From: Antarcticibacterium arcticum
GTDB taxonomy: Bacteria > Bacteroidota > Bacteroidia > Flavobacteriales > Flavobacteriaceae
NCBI RefSeq assembly: GCF_007993795.1
Contig: NZ_CP042476.1
Location: 1,178,001 to 1,242,000 of the forward strand
Direction: 5' to 3'
Length of the DNA stretch: 64,000 nt
A model generated the notes under the pieces. It saw only the letters and a list, made by a program, of their open reading frames with translations, was not told the origin of the DNA and ran no database searches. Positions 25,985 to 35,278 of the stretch are shown in pieces (position 1 is the stretch's first letter; each line of letters begins with the position of its first letter). Made by a program: the position numbers and the translations under genes.

Positions 25985-26194
25985 TTAACAGCAATTGATA
26001 TTATCCTGAACTGGCGGACAAGCAACAGAGCCGTAACTGCAGTATACACAGCAGTCTCCCTCTTTGGGTTTTAAAACCTCTTTACATTGCACGCATTCAT
26101 AAAAAAACTGGCACGCATCTGTTGGCATTTCTTCTTGTTTGGAATGTCCGCAACTTGGACAAGTAATTGTTGATTCGGTTATAAAAGAATTCAT
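25985..26194 (-). CDS. GDCCVxC-type zinc-ribbon protein
   Basis: The 69-residue protein has TCPSCGHSKQEEMP, FFYECVQCKEVLKP, then GDCCVYCSYGSVACPPVQ and a final NCC. The GDCCVxC signature defines a small family found with mercury and other metal genes. Ten cysteines in 69 residues imply metal binding. It lies 20 bp after the reductase gene and is likely cotranscribed with it. Confidence 0.85.
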   Translation of the reverse strand: MNSFITESTITCPSCGHSKQEEMPTDACQFFYECVQCKEVLKPKEGDCCVYCSYGSVACPPVQDNINCC

Positions 26195-26214
26195 TTTTTT
26201 ATTATTTTAATTAA

Positions 26215-27561
26215 TCATACCATATATACAACATCTGAACCTGATGAAGGATAGGTTAGGATCATGGTTTTTAAATCTTTGGAAGTAAATCCGGCTTTTA
26301 TAGCCAGGGCAAATAGATTTATTACTTCCTCGGCATGTGGGCCAATGAGATGTGCTCCTAAAATTTTTCCGGTTTCTTTCTCGACGAGTGTCTTGTAGGC
26401 ATAAGTTTTCTCATTGATCCTTTTCGCGGTAAACCAGTCGGGAACACGATCCTTGTTCACCTTAAAGTTTAGACCTTTTTTAGTGGCTTCTTTTTCAGAA
26501 AGTCCTACTGAAGCCATTGTGGGCAGCGTAAAAACAACGGTGGGAATCGCGGTGTAATCTGGTTCCTTAGTGTTGCCTTTTAAAATATTGGATGCTACAA
26601 TATGTCCTTCCATAACGGCAACCGGTGTAAGGGGAATACCATCTGTATCTGCTGCATCCCCGGCAGCATAGACATTTGGATTGGTGGTGCTTTGCAAATA
26701 TTCATTCACTTCAACTCCTTTTTTACCAAAGGCGATATTTGCTTTCTGCAGGTCCAAATCAAAAATGGCAGGAGGCCTTCCAGCAGAATTAATCACCTGC
26801 GCAGCCTCCCATTTCTTTTCCCCACTTTCACCTTTTCCGGTTACGCAAAAAGCCCCATTCGCCTCTTCAATCGCCGTAACGTTGGTGTTCAGAATTAATT
26901 GTATGTCTAACTTCCTGGTAGCTTCAGTTAATTGATCTACTATAAAAGGATCAAATTTCTCCAGTGGCCTTTTCCCCCTGTGAATTATGGTCACTTTACT
27001 GCCAAAACGGGCAGCCATATGTGCAAACTCAAAAGCGATGTACCCACCGCCAATAAACAGCAAAGAGGATGGCAGGATTTTGAAATTGAGAAAATCTGTA
27101 CTGCTAATAGCATACTCCTCACCCGGAATATCCAACTTTCTCGGTTTTGCACCCGTGGCTATTATGATCTTTCCGGCTTCTATAGTTTCATTTCCTACCT
27201 TCAGTTGAGTTTCAGAAATAAATTTTGCTGATTCATGAAAAGTATCAATTTTGTTTTTTTCGTAGCCTTTTTCAATTTTAGGCGGCATAGCATCCACCAA
27301 ATCCTGTTTGAATTTCATTGCTTCCTGCCAATAAATAGCTGGCACTTCAGAAATTTGCTTTTCGTATAAATTATGAGCTAAATGTTTTGCTTCAGTAGGA
27401 CCGAGCATAATCTTTTTTGGGTCACATCCACGAAGGGCACAGGTACCACCATAGGGTAATTCATCTGTTATTCCTACCCTAAGGCCTTTAGAAGCACATT
27501 TATTGGCAACATTCATTCCTGCCATTCCGGAACCTATTACAAATACATCATACTTTTTCAT
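26215..27561 (-). CDS. NAD(P)/FAD-dependent disulfide oxidoreductase (MerA-related position)
   Basis: The 448-residue protein has an FAD motif (VIGSGMAGMNVANKCASKG), a redox disulfide GGTCALRGCDPKK, an NAD(P) motif (LLFIGGGYIAFEF), a second FAD motif (VYAAGDAAD) and the dimer domain. It lacks the N-terminal HMA domain and the C-terminal vicinal Cys pair of mercuric reductase; it ends YPSSGSDVVYMV, and the active site is CALRGC rather than CLNVGC. It lies 15 bp after merTP. A mercury or general disulfide reductase role is inferred from context; Hg(II) reduction is uncertain. Confidence 0.8.
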   Translation of the reverse strand: MKKYDVFVIGSGMAGMNVANKCASKGLRVGITDELPYGGTCALRGCDPKKIMLGPTEAKHLAHNLYEKQISEVPAIYWQEAMKFKQDLVDAMPPKIEKGYEKNKIDTFHESAKFISETQLKVGNETIEAGKIIIATGAKPRKLDIPGEEYAISSTDFLNFKILPSSLLFIGGGYIAFEFAHMAARFGSKVTIIHRGKRPLEKFDPFIVDQLTEATRKLDIQLILNTNVTAIEEANGAFCVTGKGESGEKKWEAAQVINSAGRPPAIFDLDLQKANIAFGKKGVEVNEYLQSTTNPNVYAAGDAADTDGIPLTPVAVMEGHIVASNILKGNTKEPDYTAIPTVVFTLPTMASVGLSEKEATKKGLNFKVNKDRVPDWFTAKRINEKTYAYKTLVEKETGKILGAHLIGPHAEEVINLFALAIKAGFTSKDLKTMILTYPSSGSDVVYMV

Positions 27562-27576
27562 CTCACTTTTTTTAGG

Positions 27577-28185
27577 TTACTTATCTACTACCTTATAGCC
27601 GGTACTGCTTATGGCTGTAATAATTGCAGCCTTATCTACTTTTGTTTTGTCATATTCAACTAGCGTATTGGCATTTTCATAGCTCGCCTTGACCGAGAGA
27701 ATCCCCTCAAGTTTATTAACTTTATTTTCCACCGGTGCTTCACATCCTGCACAGGTCATTCCTTCTACAACAAATATCTCCTTAACAATATTTGTTTGTG
27801 AGACATAAACAATTTCCTTGTTAGGTTGGCTGTAAAATACCTCGGAGTAAGTTGGAAAAGCCAGCATAAGCCCTGCAAATAGGGTTACAGCTAGTAAAAA
27901 CTTCTTTGTCTGAAAAAAAGATTGTTTTTCATCTTCTGCACATCCGCAATCACTTTCAGCTTCTTTTCTATATCTCAACTTTTGATACCAGGCCAAGCCC
28001 AGAACTAACACCGTGAGAGCAATTAAATACGGCCGGAAAGGTTCCATCCACGAAAAGGTAGTCGCCATGCCACTCGTGCCCGCGACTAAAGCAAGAACCG
28101 GGGCAATACAACATAAGGAAGCCGCTATAGCTGCTACTACTCCGCCTAAAGCAGCTTTATTGAATTTATTTTGAGTAGTATCCAT
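27577..28185 (-). CDS. merTP: MerT-MerP fusion mercury transporter
   Basis: The 202-residue protein combines MerT and MerP. The MerT part has vicinal cysteines in the first helix (ASLCCIAPVLAL), a cytosolic Cys pair (SDCGCAEDEK) and three membrane helices. The last 70 residues form an HMA domain with GMTCAGCEAPV. Hg(II) would be bound by the HMA domain outside, passed to the Cys pairs and released inside. It lies 1 bp after the arsR gene, so they are cotranscribed. Confidence 0.92.
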   Translation of the reverse strand: MDTTQNKFNKAALGGVVAAIAASLCCIAPVLALVAGTSGMATTFSWMEPFRPYLIALTVLVLGLAWYQKLRYRKEAESDCGCAEDEKQSFFQTKKFLLAVTLFAGLMLAFPTYSEVFYSQPNKEIVYVSQTNIVKEIFVVEGMTCAGCEAPVENKVNKLEGILSVKASYENANTLVEYDKTKVDKAAIITAISSTGYKVVDK

Positions 28186-28186
28186 T

Positions 28187-28558
28187 TTAAGCAGATTTTT
28201 TTAATGATTTAATTGAAGTGAAGATGTTATTCAAGATCTGAGTTTCAGATTTTACCAGTGAATAATACAAAGTTTGTCCCTCCCTTCTGGAGGTAATGAA
28301 GCCGGCATCTTTCATTTTCCGGAGATGTTGTGAAATCGCCGGCATACTCATTTCTAAAATGTCTGCTATATCACAGGGACATAATTCATTCTCCATATTT
28401 AAAAGGAAGAGAATCTTTAAACGCACATCATTACCGGCAATGGACAGAAGTTTTGTCATTTGCTGGAAACCGTTGTCCAAATTTTCAATTGTTGCTTGAC
28501 AATTTAAAAGCTGTGTATGGTTAGCTTCAGCGCGTGTACAGGTTATTTCAAGTTTCAT
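28187..28558 (-). CDS. ArsR/SmtB-family metalloregulator
   Basis: The 123-residue protein has a winged helix with ELCPCDIADILEMSMPAISQHLRKMKDAGFITSRREGQTLYYSL. The CPC in the recognition helix region matches metal-sensing ArsR proteins. Two further Cys (TCTRAE, NCQAT) lie near the N-terminus. In Bacteroidota such an ArsR protein heads mer operons in place of MerR. It likely represses itself and merTP until Hg(II) binds. Confidence 0.88.
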   Translation of the reverse strand: MKLEITCTRAEANHTQLLNCQATIENLDNGFQQMTKLLSIAGNDVRLKILFLLNMENELCPCDIADILEMSMPAISQHLRKMKDAGFITSRREGQTLYYSLVKSETQILNNIFTSIKSLKKSA

Positions 28559-28958
28559 AAATTATTTTTAATGCTGCTAAGGTATATGTTATTTATTATT
28601 TAAGCAACTTATTAAATATAAATGAAAAGATACTGAATTTTTTTCCGGGACAACTGTTGCGAAAAATCTATTCTATAGACAGGTCTCATATCTGACTCCT
28701 TCCACTCAAATGGCTGGTAAATATCAGTCTCATTTTTTCTTTTAGTCCCGCTGAATTATACCTAAATTTTATTTCCATGTCCTGTTTCTTAATTCATTAT
28801 AATTTTTTTAACTTTACCAAAGCCGTAATTGCTCTTCTTTTTATAAGCCCGCCTATATAAGTTTTTATGGATCATCAAAAGAAAGTTGCGAAGTAGCTTT
28901 TTCTAGAGGTCCTAATATTTGCACACCTTGTGCAATACTATTTTCTTATATTTGTAAT
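28559..28958. promoter_or_regulatory. Divergent promoter region between the mer and czc loci
   Basis: No gene is seen. On the arsR side an AT-rich repeat with arms ATTTAA and TTAAAT spans 28598-28617, a possible ArsR operator. On the plus side a perfect palindrome TTGCACACCTTGTGCAA lies at 28919-28935, followed by a TATATTTG box at 28947-28954 that fits the Bacteroidota -7 consensus TAnnTTTG. The palindrome overlaps the expected upstream promoter element and is a good candidate operator for the czc operon. Confidence 0.5.
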
Positions 28959-29351
28959 GTGAAAATACTAGCAACCACTATTTTGTCTTTCCTTTTCTCG
29001 TTCCAGTCTTCGGGACCAGTAATGGATTGGTGTTGTGAATTATTAAAAATACCAAATCTTGTTGAGCACTATAATGAACAAACAGCAGATACTGGTATTA
29101 CTTTTTTTGAATTCTTAGATTACCATTATGGAGACCAGGAAAGCTCCAAAAACCACGAAAACGACGCTCATGACGGTGAACTTCCATTACAAGGCCATCA
29201 TTCATGTTCTCATGGAATTTCGCTTATTAGTCCCGAAAAATTTGGACTCATCTCTATTGAACTTCCAGAGAATCAAAGGACAAGCATTTTTTACCAGCCC
29301 CCATTCTCTTCGGCCAGTTTAGGCTCAGTTTTTCAACCACCCCAGGTTTAA
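28959..29351 (+). CDS. Small exported His-rich protein before czcA
   Basis: The 130-residue frame starts at GTG 28959; the -7-like box ends only 5 bp upstream, so the message may be almost leaderless. It has a signal-like start (MKILATTILSFLFSFQSSG), MDWCCELL, an acidic and His-rich stretch (KNHENDAHDGELPLQGHHSCSHG) and a Pro-rich end (FYQPPFSSASLGSVFQPP). The position before the RND gene and the Cys/His content parallel the HYC_CC_PP genes, but I cannot assign a family. Periplasmic metal binding is inferred. Confidence 0.65.
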   Translation: MKILATTILSFLFSFQSSGPVMDWCCELLKIPNLVEHYNEQTADTGITFFEFLDYHYGDQESSKNHENDAHDGELPLQGHHSCSHGISLISPEKFGLISIELPENQRTSIFYQPPFSSASLGSVFQPPQV

Positions 29352-29442
29352 TTCATTTTACTGTTAGGATTCCTATATCCTAATGTCATTGATCACTTCA
29401 ATGGCTTACCCTATTTTTTATAATTGAATTAAACTTTTTTAC

Positions 29443-32400
29443 ATGATTAATAAGATCATAGCATTTTCTATAAACCATAAGTTTATAGTGGGTCTATTTA
29501 CGTTGGCTTTAATTGGAGCCGGGATCTGGTCCATGATGACCGTAAACCTGGGCTCGGTTCCCGATATTACAAATAATCAGGTTCAAGTTATTACCCAATC
29601 CCCAAGTTTGGGTACTGAAGATATTGAACAATTTGTCACCTATCCCGTAGAATTGGCTATGGGAAACCTGCCCGGGGTGACGGAATTAAGGTCTGTTTCC
29701 CGCTTCGGACTCTCGGTGGTAACCATCGTCTTTGAAGATGATATGGGCACCTACTTGCCCCGGCAGCTGGTTCAGGAAAAATTGACCGAGCTGCAGGAAA
29801 CCATTCCCGAAAACTTTGGCAGCCCCACTATGGGGCCTATATCTACTGGGCTAGGACAGATATATGAATATACCGTTCAGCCGCTACCAGATTATGAAGA
29901 GGAGTATACTCCTACGGAGCTCCGAAGCATTCAGGATTGGATAATCAAGAGACAGTTGACACTTCTTGAAGGAGTTGTCGAAATAAATTCTTTTGGGGGA
30001 TACATCAAGCAGTACGAAGTAGCTATTAGCCCTGAGAAATTAAATGCGCTGGATGTAAGCATCTCCCAGGTGTATGAGGCCCTGGCCAGGAATAATGTAA
30101 ATACCGGCGGAGCCTATATAGAAAAGAACAAAATGTCCAACTTCATTCGTGGAGAAGGCCTCATCCAGTCCTTAGATGACATCAGGAAAATAGTTGTTAC
30201 CAATGAAAATGGCACTCCTGTTACCATTGGGGATATAGCCGAAGAAGTGAGTTTCGGAAGTCAGGTGCGTTATGGTGCTTTTACTCAAGATGGAGAAGAA
30301 GCCGTAGGAGGTATTATTATGATGCTGAAAGGTTCCAACCCTAATGCAGTGATACAGAGGGTCCAGGAAAGGATGGCGGAGGTAGAAGGATCCTTGCCGG
30401 AAGGACTAGAAATAAGGCCTATCATTGACCAAAGTGCCCTTATTGGCAGAACAACTGATACCGTAACCCAAAACCTGCTGGAAGGTGCTTTGATCGTAAT
30501 CTTCGCATTGGTATTCCTGTTGGGGAGTTTGCGTGGAGGGCTAATAACTGCTACGACCATTCCGCTTTCCTTACTTTTTGCCTTCATTCTGATGAAGCAG
30601 TTTGGAGTTTGGGCAAACTTAATGAGCCTGGGTGCCATTGACTTCGGGATAATCATTGACGGGGCGGTTATTATCATAGAAGGCGCCGTTTATGAAATCC
30701 ATAAAAGGATCAAAGCCGGAAAAGTCAAATTTAATCAGGCTGTCATGGATGAGGTCGCTTACGACTCCGGAAGTACTATGATGGGGTCTGCATTTTTCGG
30801 CCAGGTTATCATCCTTATCGTGTTTGCGCCCATTTTGTTCCTGACAGGAGTGGAAGGCAAAATGTTCAAGCCAATGGCCTACACTTTTGGTTTTGCAATG
30901 ATAGGTGCCATTATCTTGTGCCTCACCTACGTTCCGATGATGTCTGCATTGTTTATGAAGCCGATTGAAAACAAGAAAAACTGGTATGGCAAGTTAGAAC
31001 GCTGGCTGGAAAAAGTCAGTGATAAAATTATTGGTGGCATTCATCGTGCCTACCTTCCGCTTTTAAAAGCTTCCCTTCGCCTCAAAGCAGCGGTGATCAT
31101 TGGAGCTGTCATTTTATTAGGGGCTGCAGGATACATTTTTTCCACAATGGGGGGAGAATTTATTCCGCAGCTTGATGAAGGGGACATTGCGATGCAAGCT
31201 TTAATCCGTCCAGGTAGTTCATTAAATGAATCTATTGAAGTCTCTAAAAAAATTGAGACCTTACTGTTGGACAATTTCCCGGAAATAGAGACTGCAACAG
31301 CCCGTATTGGGGTGGCGGATATTCCTACCGATCCCATGCCGATGGATATTGCGGACATGTACTTAATACTGGAAAAAGACAGGGACAAATGGGTTTCTGC
31401 TGAGACAAAAGAGGAACTTATCGAACAAATCCGGGACTTGCTAAACAAAAATCTCACAGGTGTCAATTTGGTTTTTACCCAGCCTATAGAGCTAAGGTTT
31501 AATGAGCTATTGGAAGGAGTACGAGAAGATATTGCGGTAAAACTCTATGGCGAGGATTTAGAAGTTCTATCCACTAAGGTTCAGGAAATGGCAGAGATTA
31601 TTCAAACCGTACCCGGAACAGGAGATGTAAATGCAGAGAGAACTTCTGGTCTCCCGCAAATGACGGTACGTTACAATCGGGACAAGTTAGCACAGTACGG
31701 GCTTGATATTCAAAAAATAAATGAATATATAAATACCGCTTTTGCAGGCGGAGTGGCAGGAGTGGTTTTTGAAGGAGAAAGGCGTTTCGACCTGGTAGTT
31801 CGCTTTGATGAAGAGCACCGTCAGAGTATTGAAGACATACGGACCTTATACATTGATCTGCCAGATGGTACCCAAATTCCGATTAATGAAATAGCCGAAA
31901 TTAGTTATATACCCGGACCAATGCAAATTTCCAGGGACGACACCTATCGCAGAACATACGTTGGGGTAAATGTGAGGGGCCGTGATGTGGAGTCGGTTGT
32001 AAATGACATTCAGGGTAAATTGGATGCTGAACTGGATTTACCTCCCGGTTATTACATTTCTTATGGCGGTGAGTTTGAGAACCTTCAAAGTGCCAAAGAT
32101 CGCCTGATTATTGTGGTTCCTATCGCACTCTTCCTGATATTCGTGCTGCTTTATTTTGCCCTGGGCTCATTCTCGCAGTCTATTATGATTTATATGGCCA
32201 TTCCATTAGCGGCCATTGGGGGTATTTTTGCCCTCTGGCTACGAGATATGCCTTTCAGTATTTCGGCAGGGGTAGGATTTATCGTGCTCTTTGGGGTGGC
32301 TGTTCTTAACGGATTGGTATTGGTGAACCGTTTCAACTCCCTTAAAGAAGAAGGGGTAACCAATATTAGGGACAGGATTCTCATTGGTACCAAAGAACGT

Positions 32401-33915
32401 ATAAGGCCGATCATGCTTACAGCTGTAACCGATATTTTAGGCTTTATGCCAATGGCGTTTTCATCTTCGGCCGGGGCAGAGGTTCAGCGCCCCTTAGCTA
32501 CGGTGGTTATTGGAGGTATGCTTACAGCTACCCTTCTCACCCTTGTGGTGTTGCCAGTCCTTTATACTTTAATAGAAAATATGAAAAACAGAAGAAATAA
32601 TAATAATAATGGCTTGGTACCAGCTCCGGCAATATTGGTGGCGTTGTTTTCTGTCGGAAGCCTTTTAGGTTTAAGTACATCTGCACAGGCACAAGAAACA
32701 AACCCACTGCAGGATACGTTGCCAGTGCAGCAAGAAATGGTGGGGGTACAGGATTCTTTACCAAGTCTCACTTTAGAAGAGGCACAGGAACGGGCAATAG
32801 AAGCTTTTCCAAGAATAAGAGCCGCTGTATTGGAGATAGAAAGCCAGGAGGCTTTAAAGAAAACGGCTTGGGATCTTGGTAACACGCAGGTCTTTACAGG
32901 AGCGGAAGAAATTAGCAATGGCTCGAATAATACTGACCTTGGAGTCTATACACAAATCGGAGTTCAGCAACAGAATATCGACATCTTCGGTATTGCTCCG
33001 CGCCTGAAGTTGCAGAAGGAAAGAGTAGCTCTTGCAGAAGAAGCCCTTGGTCTTTCCGTGCTCGAGGTGGAGCTGGAGGTGAGCCAGGCATGGGCTTCGG
33101 TGTATGCGGCTAAAAACCAGTACCAGGTTTTTGAACAGTTGGATTCCGTATTTACCGATATTGAAAGAGCGGCACAAATCAGGCTGGAAACCGAGGCTAT
33201 TTCCAGGCTTGAGTATTTAGCTACTGCCAACCAGGGCAATGAGGTAGAAATACAAAAAGAGCAGGCTTATCGGGACTACCTTAGTGCCCTCCAGCGATTC
33301 AACCTGTGGTTTGCCAGTGACACGCTTTACACGGTGCCAAATGTTCCTGCCGATCAGTTAGACGAGCCTATAAGCGATTTACTGCGACCCCTTGATAATC
33401 ATCCTCTGCTCAATGTGTATGAACAAAGGGTGGATGTAGCCAATGCAACCGTAAGGGAAAGGCGATCGCAGTTTTTGCCAAAATTTCAGGCGCAGTATGG
33501 AAGGCAGAAGATTGACGGCCAAGCGGACTTCTACCAATATCAGGTAGGAATTAGCATTCCCTTGTTTTTCGGACCGGAATTAGGCAGAGCACAATCGGCC
33601 AGGGTAGACCGGGAAATAGCCGAGGCAAACTTACAGCAGACGCAGTTGGAACTAAAGACAGCTTATTCTGAGGTCCGCGAACAATACCTGAAATGGCTTA
33701 ATTCCTGGACATATTACCAGGAGGAGGCGCTTCCCTTGGCTCGCGAACAACGACAAGGAGCCATCATTGCCTACCGCGAAGGGGCGATTGATTATGTGAC
33801 TTTTCTACAAAACCTCCGCGATGCCGTGCGTATAGAGGTTGATGCATGGCAGGCATTTGGTAGTTATCTCGACAGCCGCTCTCAACTCGAATATTATCTG
33901 AATAATTCCGATTAA
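29443..33915 (+). CDS. CzcA-type RND pump fused to a TolC-family channel
   Basis: Residues 1-1046 form an RND permease starting MINKIIAFSINHKFIVG. Helix 4 reads IDFGIIIDGAVIIIEGAVYEI, the DFGxxxDG...E pattern of divalent (Zn/Cd/Co) pumps. After an Asn run (residues 1051-1055) comes a signal-peptide-like stretch (PAPAILVALFSVGSLLGLSTSAQAQ) and then a TolC-like part with LTLEEAQERAIEAFPRIRAA and long coiled helices to residue 1490. The fusion would give fixed pump and channel partners. The adaptor gene follows by 32 bp. Confidence 0.93.
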   Translation: MINKIIAFSINHKFIVGLFTLALIGAGIWSMMTVNLGSVPDITNNQVQVITQSPSLGTEDIEQFVTYPVELAMGNLPGVTELRSVSRFGLSVVTIVFEDDMGTYLPRQLVQEKLTELQETIPENFGSPTMGPISTGLGQIYEYTVQPLPDYEEEYTPTELRSIQDWIIKRQLTLLEGVVEINSFGGYIKQYEVAISPEKLNALDVSISQVYEALARNNVNTGGAYIEKNKMSNFIRGEGLIQSLDDIRKIVVTNENGTPVTIGDIAEEVSFGSQVRYGAFTQDGEEAVGGIIMMLKGSNPNAVIQRVQERMAEVEGSLPEGLEIRPIIDQSALIGRTTDTVTQNLLEGALIVIFALVFLLGSLRGGLITATTIPLSLLFAFILMKQFGVWANLMSLGAIDFGIIIDGAVIIIEGAVYEIHKRIKAGKVKFNQAVMDEVAYDSGSTMMGSAFFGQVIILIVFAPILFLTGVEGKMFKPMAYTFGFAMIGAIILCLTYVPMMSALFMKPIENKKNWYGKLERWLEKVSDKIIGGIHRAYLPLLKASLRLKAAVIIGAVILLGAAGYIFSTMGGEFIPQLDEGDIAMQALIRPGSSLNESIEVSKKIETLLLDNFPEIETATARIGVADIPTDPMPMDIADMYLILEKDRDKWVSAETKEELIEQIRDLLNKNLTGVNLVFTQPIELRFNELLEGVREDIAVKLYGEDLEVLSTKVQEMAEIIQTVPGTGDVNAERTSGLPQMTVRYNRDKLAQYGLDIQKINEYINTAFAGGVAGVVFEGERRFDLVVRFDEEHRQSIEDIRTLYIDLPDGTQIPINEIAEISYIPGPMQISRDDTYRRTYVGVNVRGRDVESVVNDIQGKLDAELDLPPGYYISYGGEFENLQSAKDRLIIVVPIALFLIFVLLYFALGSFSQSIMIYMAIPLAAIGGIFALWLRDMPFSISAGVGFIVLFGVAVLNGLVLVNRFNSLKEEGVTNIRDRILIGTKERIRPIMLTAVTDILGFMPMAFSSSAGAEVQRPLATVVIGGMLTATLLTLVVLPVLYTLIENMKNRRNNNNNGLVPAPAILVALFSVGSLLGLSTSAQAQETNPLQDTLPVQQEMVGVQDSLPSLTLEEAQERAIEAFPRIRAAVLEIESQEALKKTAWDLGNTQVFTGAEEISNGSNNTDLGVYTQIGVQQQNIDIFGIAPRLKLQKERVALAEEALGLSVLEVELEVSQAWASVYAAKNQYQVFEQLDSVFTDIERAAQIRLETEAISRLEYLATANQGNEVEIQKEQAYRDYLSALQRFNLWFASDTLYTVPNVPADQLDEPISDLLRPLDNHPLLNVYEQRVDVANATVRERRSQFLPKFQAQYGRQKIDGQADFYQYQVGISIPLFFGPELGRAQSARVDREIAEANLQQTQLELKTAYSEVREQYLKWLNSWTYYQEEALPLAREQRQGAIIAYREGAIDYVTFLQNLRDAVRIEVDAWQAFGSYLDSRSQLEYYLNNSD

Positions 33916-33947
33916 AAATAATTTAATAATAGACAAAGAAAATAAAA

Positions 33948-35180
33948 ATGAAAAAGCACATCATAAAACTGTTCACACTGCTCATTATGGTATCGATCCT
34001 TACTTCGTGCAACGGCGGAGAAGGCGAAGAAGCTACCGGAACCGGCGAAGACCTTGCTACGGAAGAAGCCGGTCATGAAGAAGATGAAGAAGGAGAAGAA
34101 GGCGGATTGGGAGAAGTGCATCTTTCCAGCCTCAAGTTCAACAGCCTGGGCATAAAAATAGATACCCTGCCCACCAGGCCCCTTTCAGACGTAGTTGAAA
34201 CCACAGGAGAACTGGAAGTGCCACCCCAGTATGAGGCCACCGTGACCGCTATACTAGGAGCCAACATTACTTCTATTGAAGTTATTGAGGGGGATGAAGT
34301 TAGAAAAGGCCAAACCCTGGCGTATCTTTCTCACCCCAACCTCACCAGGCTTCAAACCGATTATATGACAGCTTACAGTCGTATGCAGAATCTGGAGCAA
34401 GAATTTAATCGCCAACAAAGGCTCTATGAACAAGAAGTAGGTTCAGGCAAACTTTTTCAACAGGCGCAGGCCGATTATCGTGTTGTACAGGCAGAAGTAA
34501 AAGGTCTGGAGTCACAGCTAAGACGGTTAAACCTAAATGTTGCATCGATACGAGAAGGAAATATTACTGAGAATATACCTGTGGTAAGTCCAATCCAGGG
34601 GAACATTGAAGATGTTAGTGTACAGATAGGACAATATGTTGATCCTCAAACCGAGCTTTTCGAAGTGATCAATACGGAACATGTGCATGCCGATTTAATG
34701 GTATTTGCAAAGGATGTTTACAAAATAAAAAAAGGACAAAAGGTTTTACTTCAAATGGAATCCATACCTGGTAAGACCTATACTGCTAAAATTTATTCCG
34801 TCGGTAAAAAGTTTGAACAGAATCCTAAGGCTGTGCACGTTCATGCAGAGATACAGGAGGATACAGAAAACCTTGTTCCTGGCATGTACATCAACGGAAG
34901 GATTATTACAGGCGCCGGTACGGAGGTGACGGCTTTGCCGGAGGAGGCCATTATTGAGGAAGAGGGAAAATCCTACATCTTCATTGCTGAAAAGCACGAG
35001 GAAGACGGGGAAACCGAATGGTCGTTTAAGCCGGTGGAGGTGATCACGGGAGAAGTAAATGAAGGCTGGACAGAAATTAAATTATTGCAGCCTTTACCTG
35101 AAGGTGCACTATTGGCCTGGAACAATGCCTACTACCTGATCTCCGAAATGAAGAAAAGCCAGACCTCCCATGGCCATTAA
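33948..35180 (+). CDS. RND periplasmic adaptor lipoprotein (CzcB-like)
   Basis: The 410-residue protein has a lipoprotein signal (MVSILTSC), an acidic Gly/Glu/His-rich segment (residues 25-52, with HEEDEEGEEGG), then the membrane-fusion fold: LGANITSIEVIEGDEVRKGQTLAYLSHPNL lipoyl part, a helical hairpin with LEQEFNRQQRLYEQE, a barrel and a C-terminal part. It links the CzcA pump to its channel domain. It lacks the CPMHP metal segment of the CusB at 6468, in line with divalent specificity. Confidence 0.92.
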   Translation: MKKHIIKLFTLLIMVSILTSCNGGEGEEATGTGEDLATEEAGHEEDEEGEEGGLGEVHLSSLKFNSLGIKIDTLPTRPLSDVVETTGELEVPPQYEATVTAILGANITSIEVIEGDEVRKGQTLAYLSHPNLTRLQTDYMTAYSRMQNLEQEFNRQQRLYEQEVGSGKLFQQAQADYRVVQAEVKGLESQLRRLNLNVASIREGNITENIPVVSPIQGNIEDVSVQIGQYVDPQTELFEVINTEHVHADLMVFAKDVYKIKKGQKVLLQMESIPGKTYTAKIYSVGKKFEQNPKAVHVHAEIQEDTENLVPGMYINGRIITGAGTEVTALPEEAIIEEEGKSYIFIAEKHEEDGETEWSFKPVEVITGEVNEGWTEIKLLQPLPEGALLAWNNAYYLISEMKKSQTSHGH

Positions 35181-35195
35181 AACAAGTTATTTTGG

Positions 35196-35247
35196 AACCT
35201 GGCTTGTCCGCAATTGTTTGTCTTAATTTATGGCAGGCCGGGTTTTT
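35196..35247 (+). terminator. Stem-loop with T-run after the czc adaptor, family B
   Basis: AACCTGGCTTG (35196-35206) pairs with CAGGCCGGGTT (35234-35244) using two G-U pairs, with a 27-nt loop containing TTGTTTGTCTTAATTTATGG, followed by TTTTT. It lies 16 bp after the stop and fits a rho-independent terminator with a long loop. The loop motif recurs at 39798-39853 and, reversed, at 19857-19911. Confidence 0.65.
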
Positions 35248-35278
35248 AATAAAATTAGATCAATAAAAATTTTAATAA

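Noticed and set aside
26215..27561. Calling this gene merA
   Set aside because: The HMA domain, the C-terminal Cys pair and the usual CxNVGC active site of mercuric reductase are absent.
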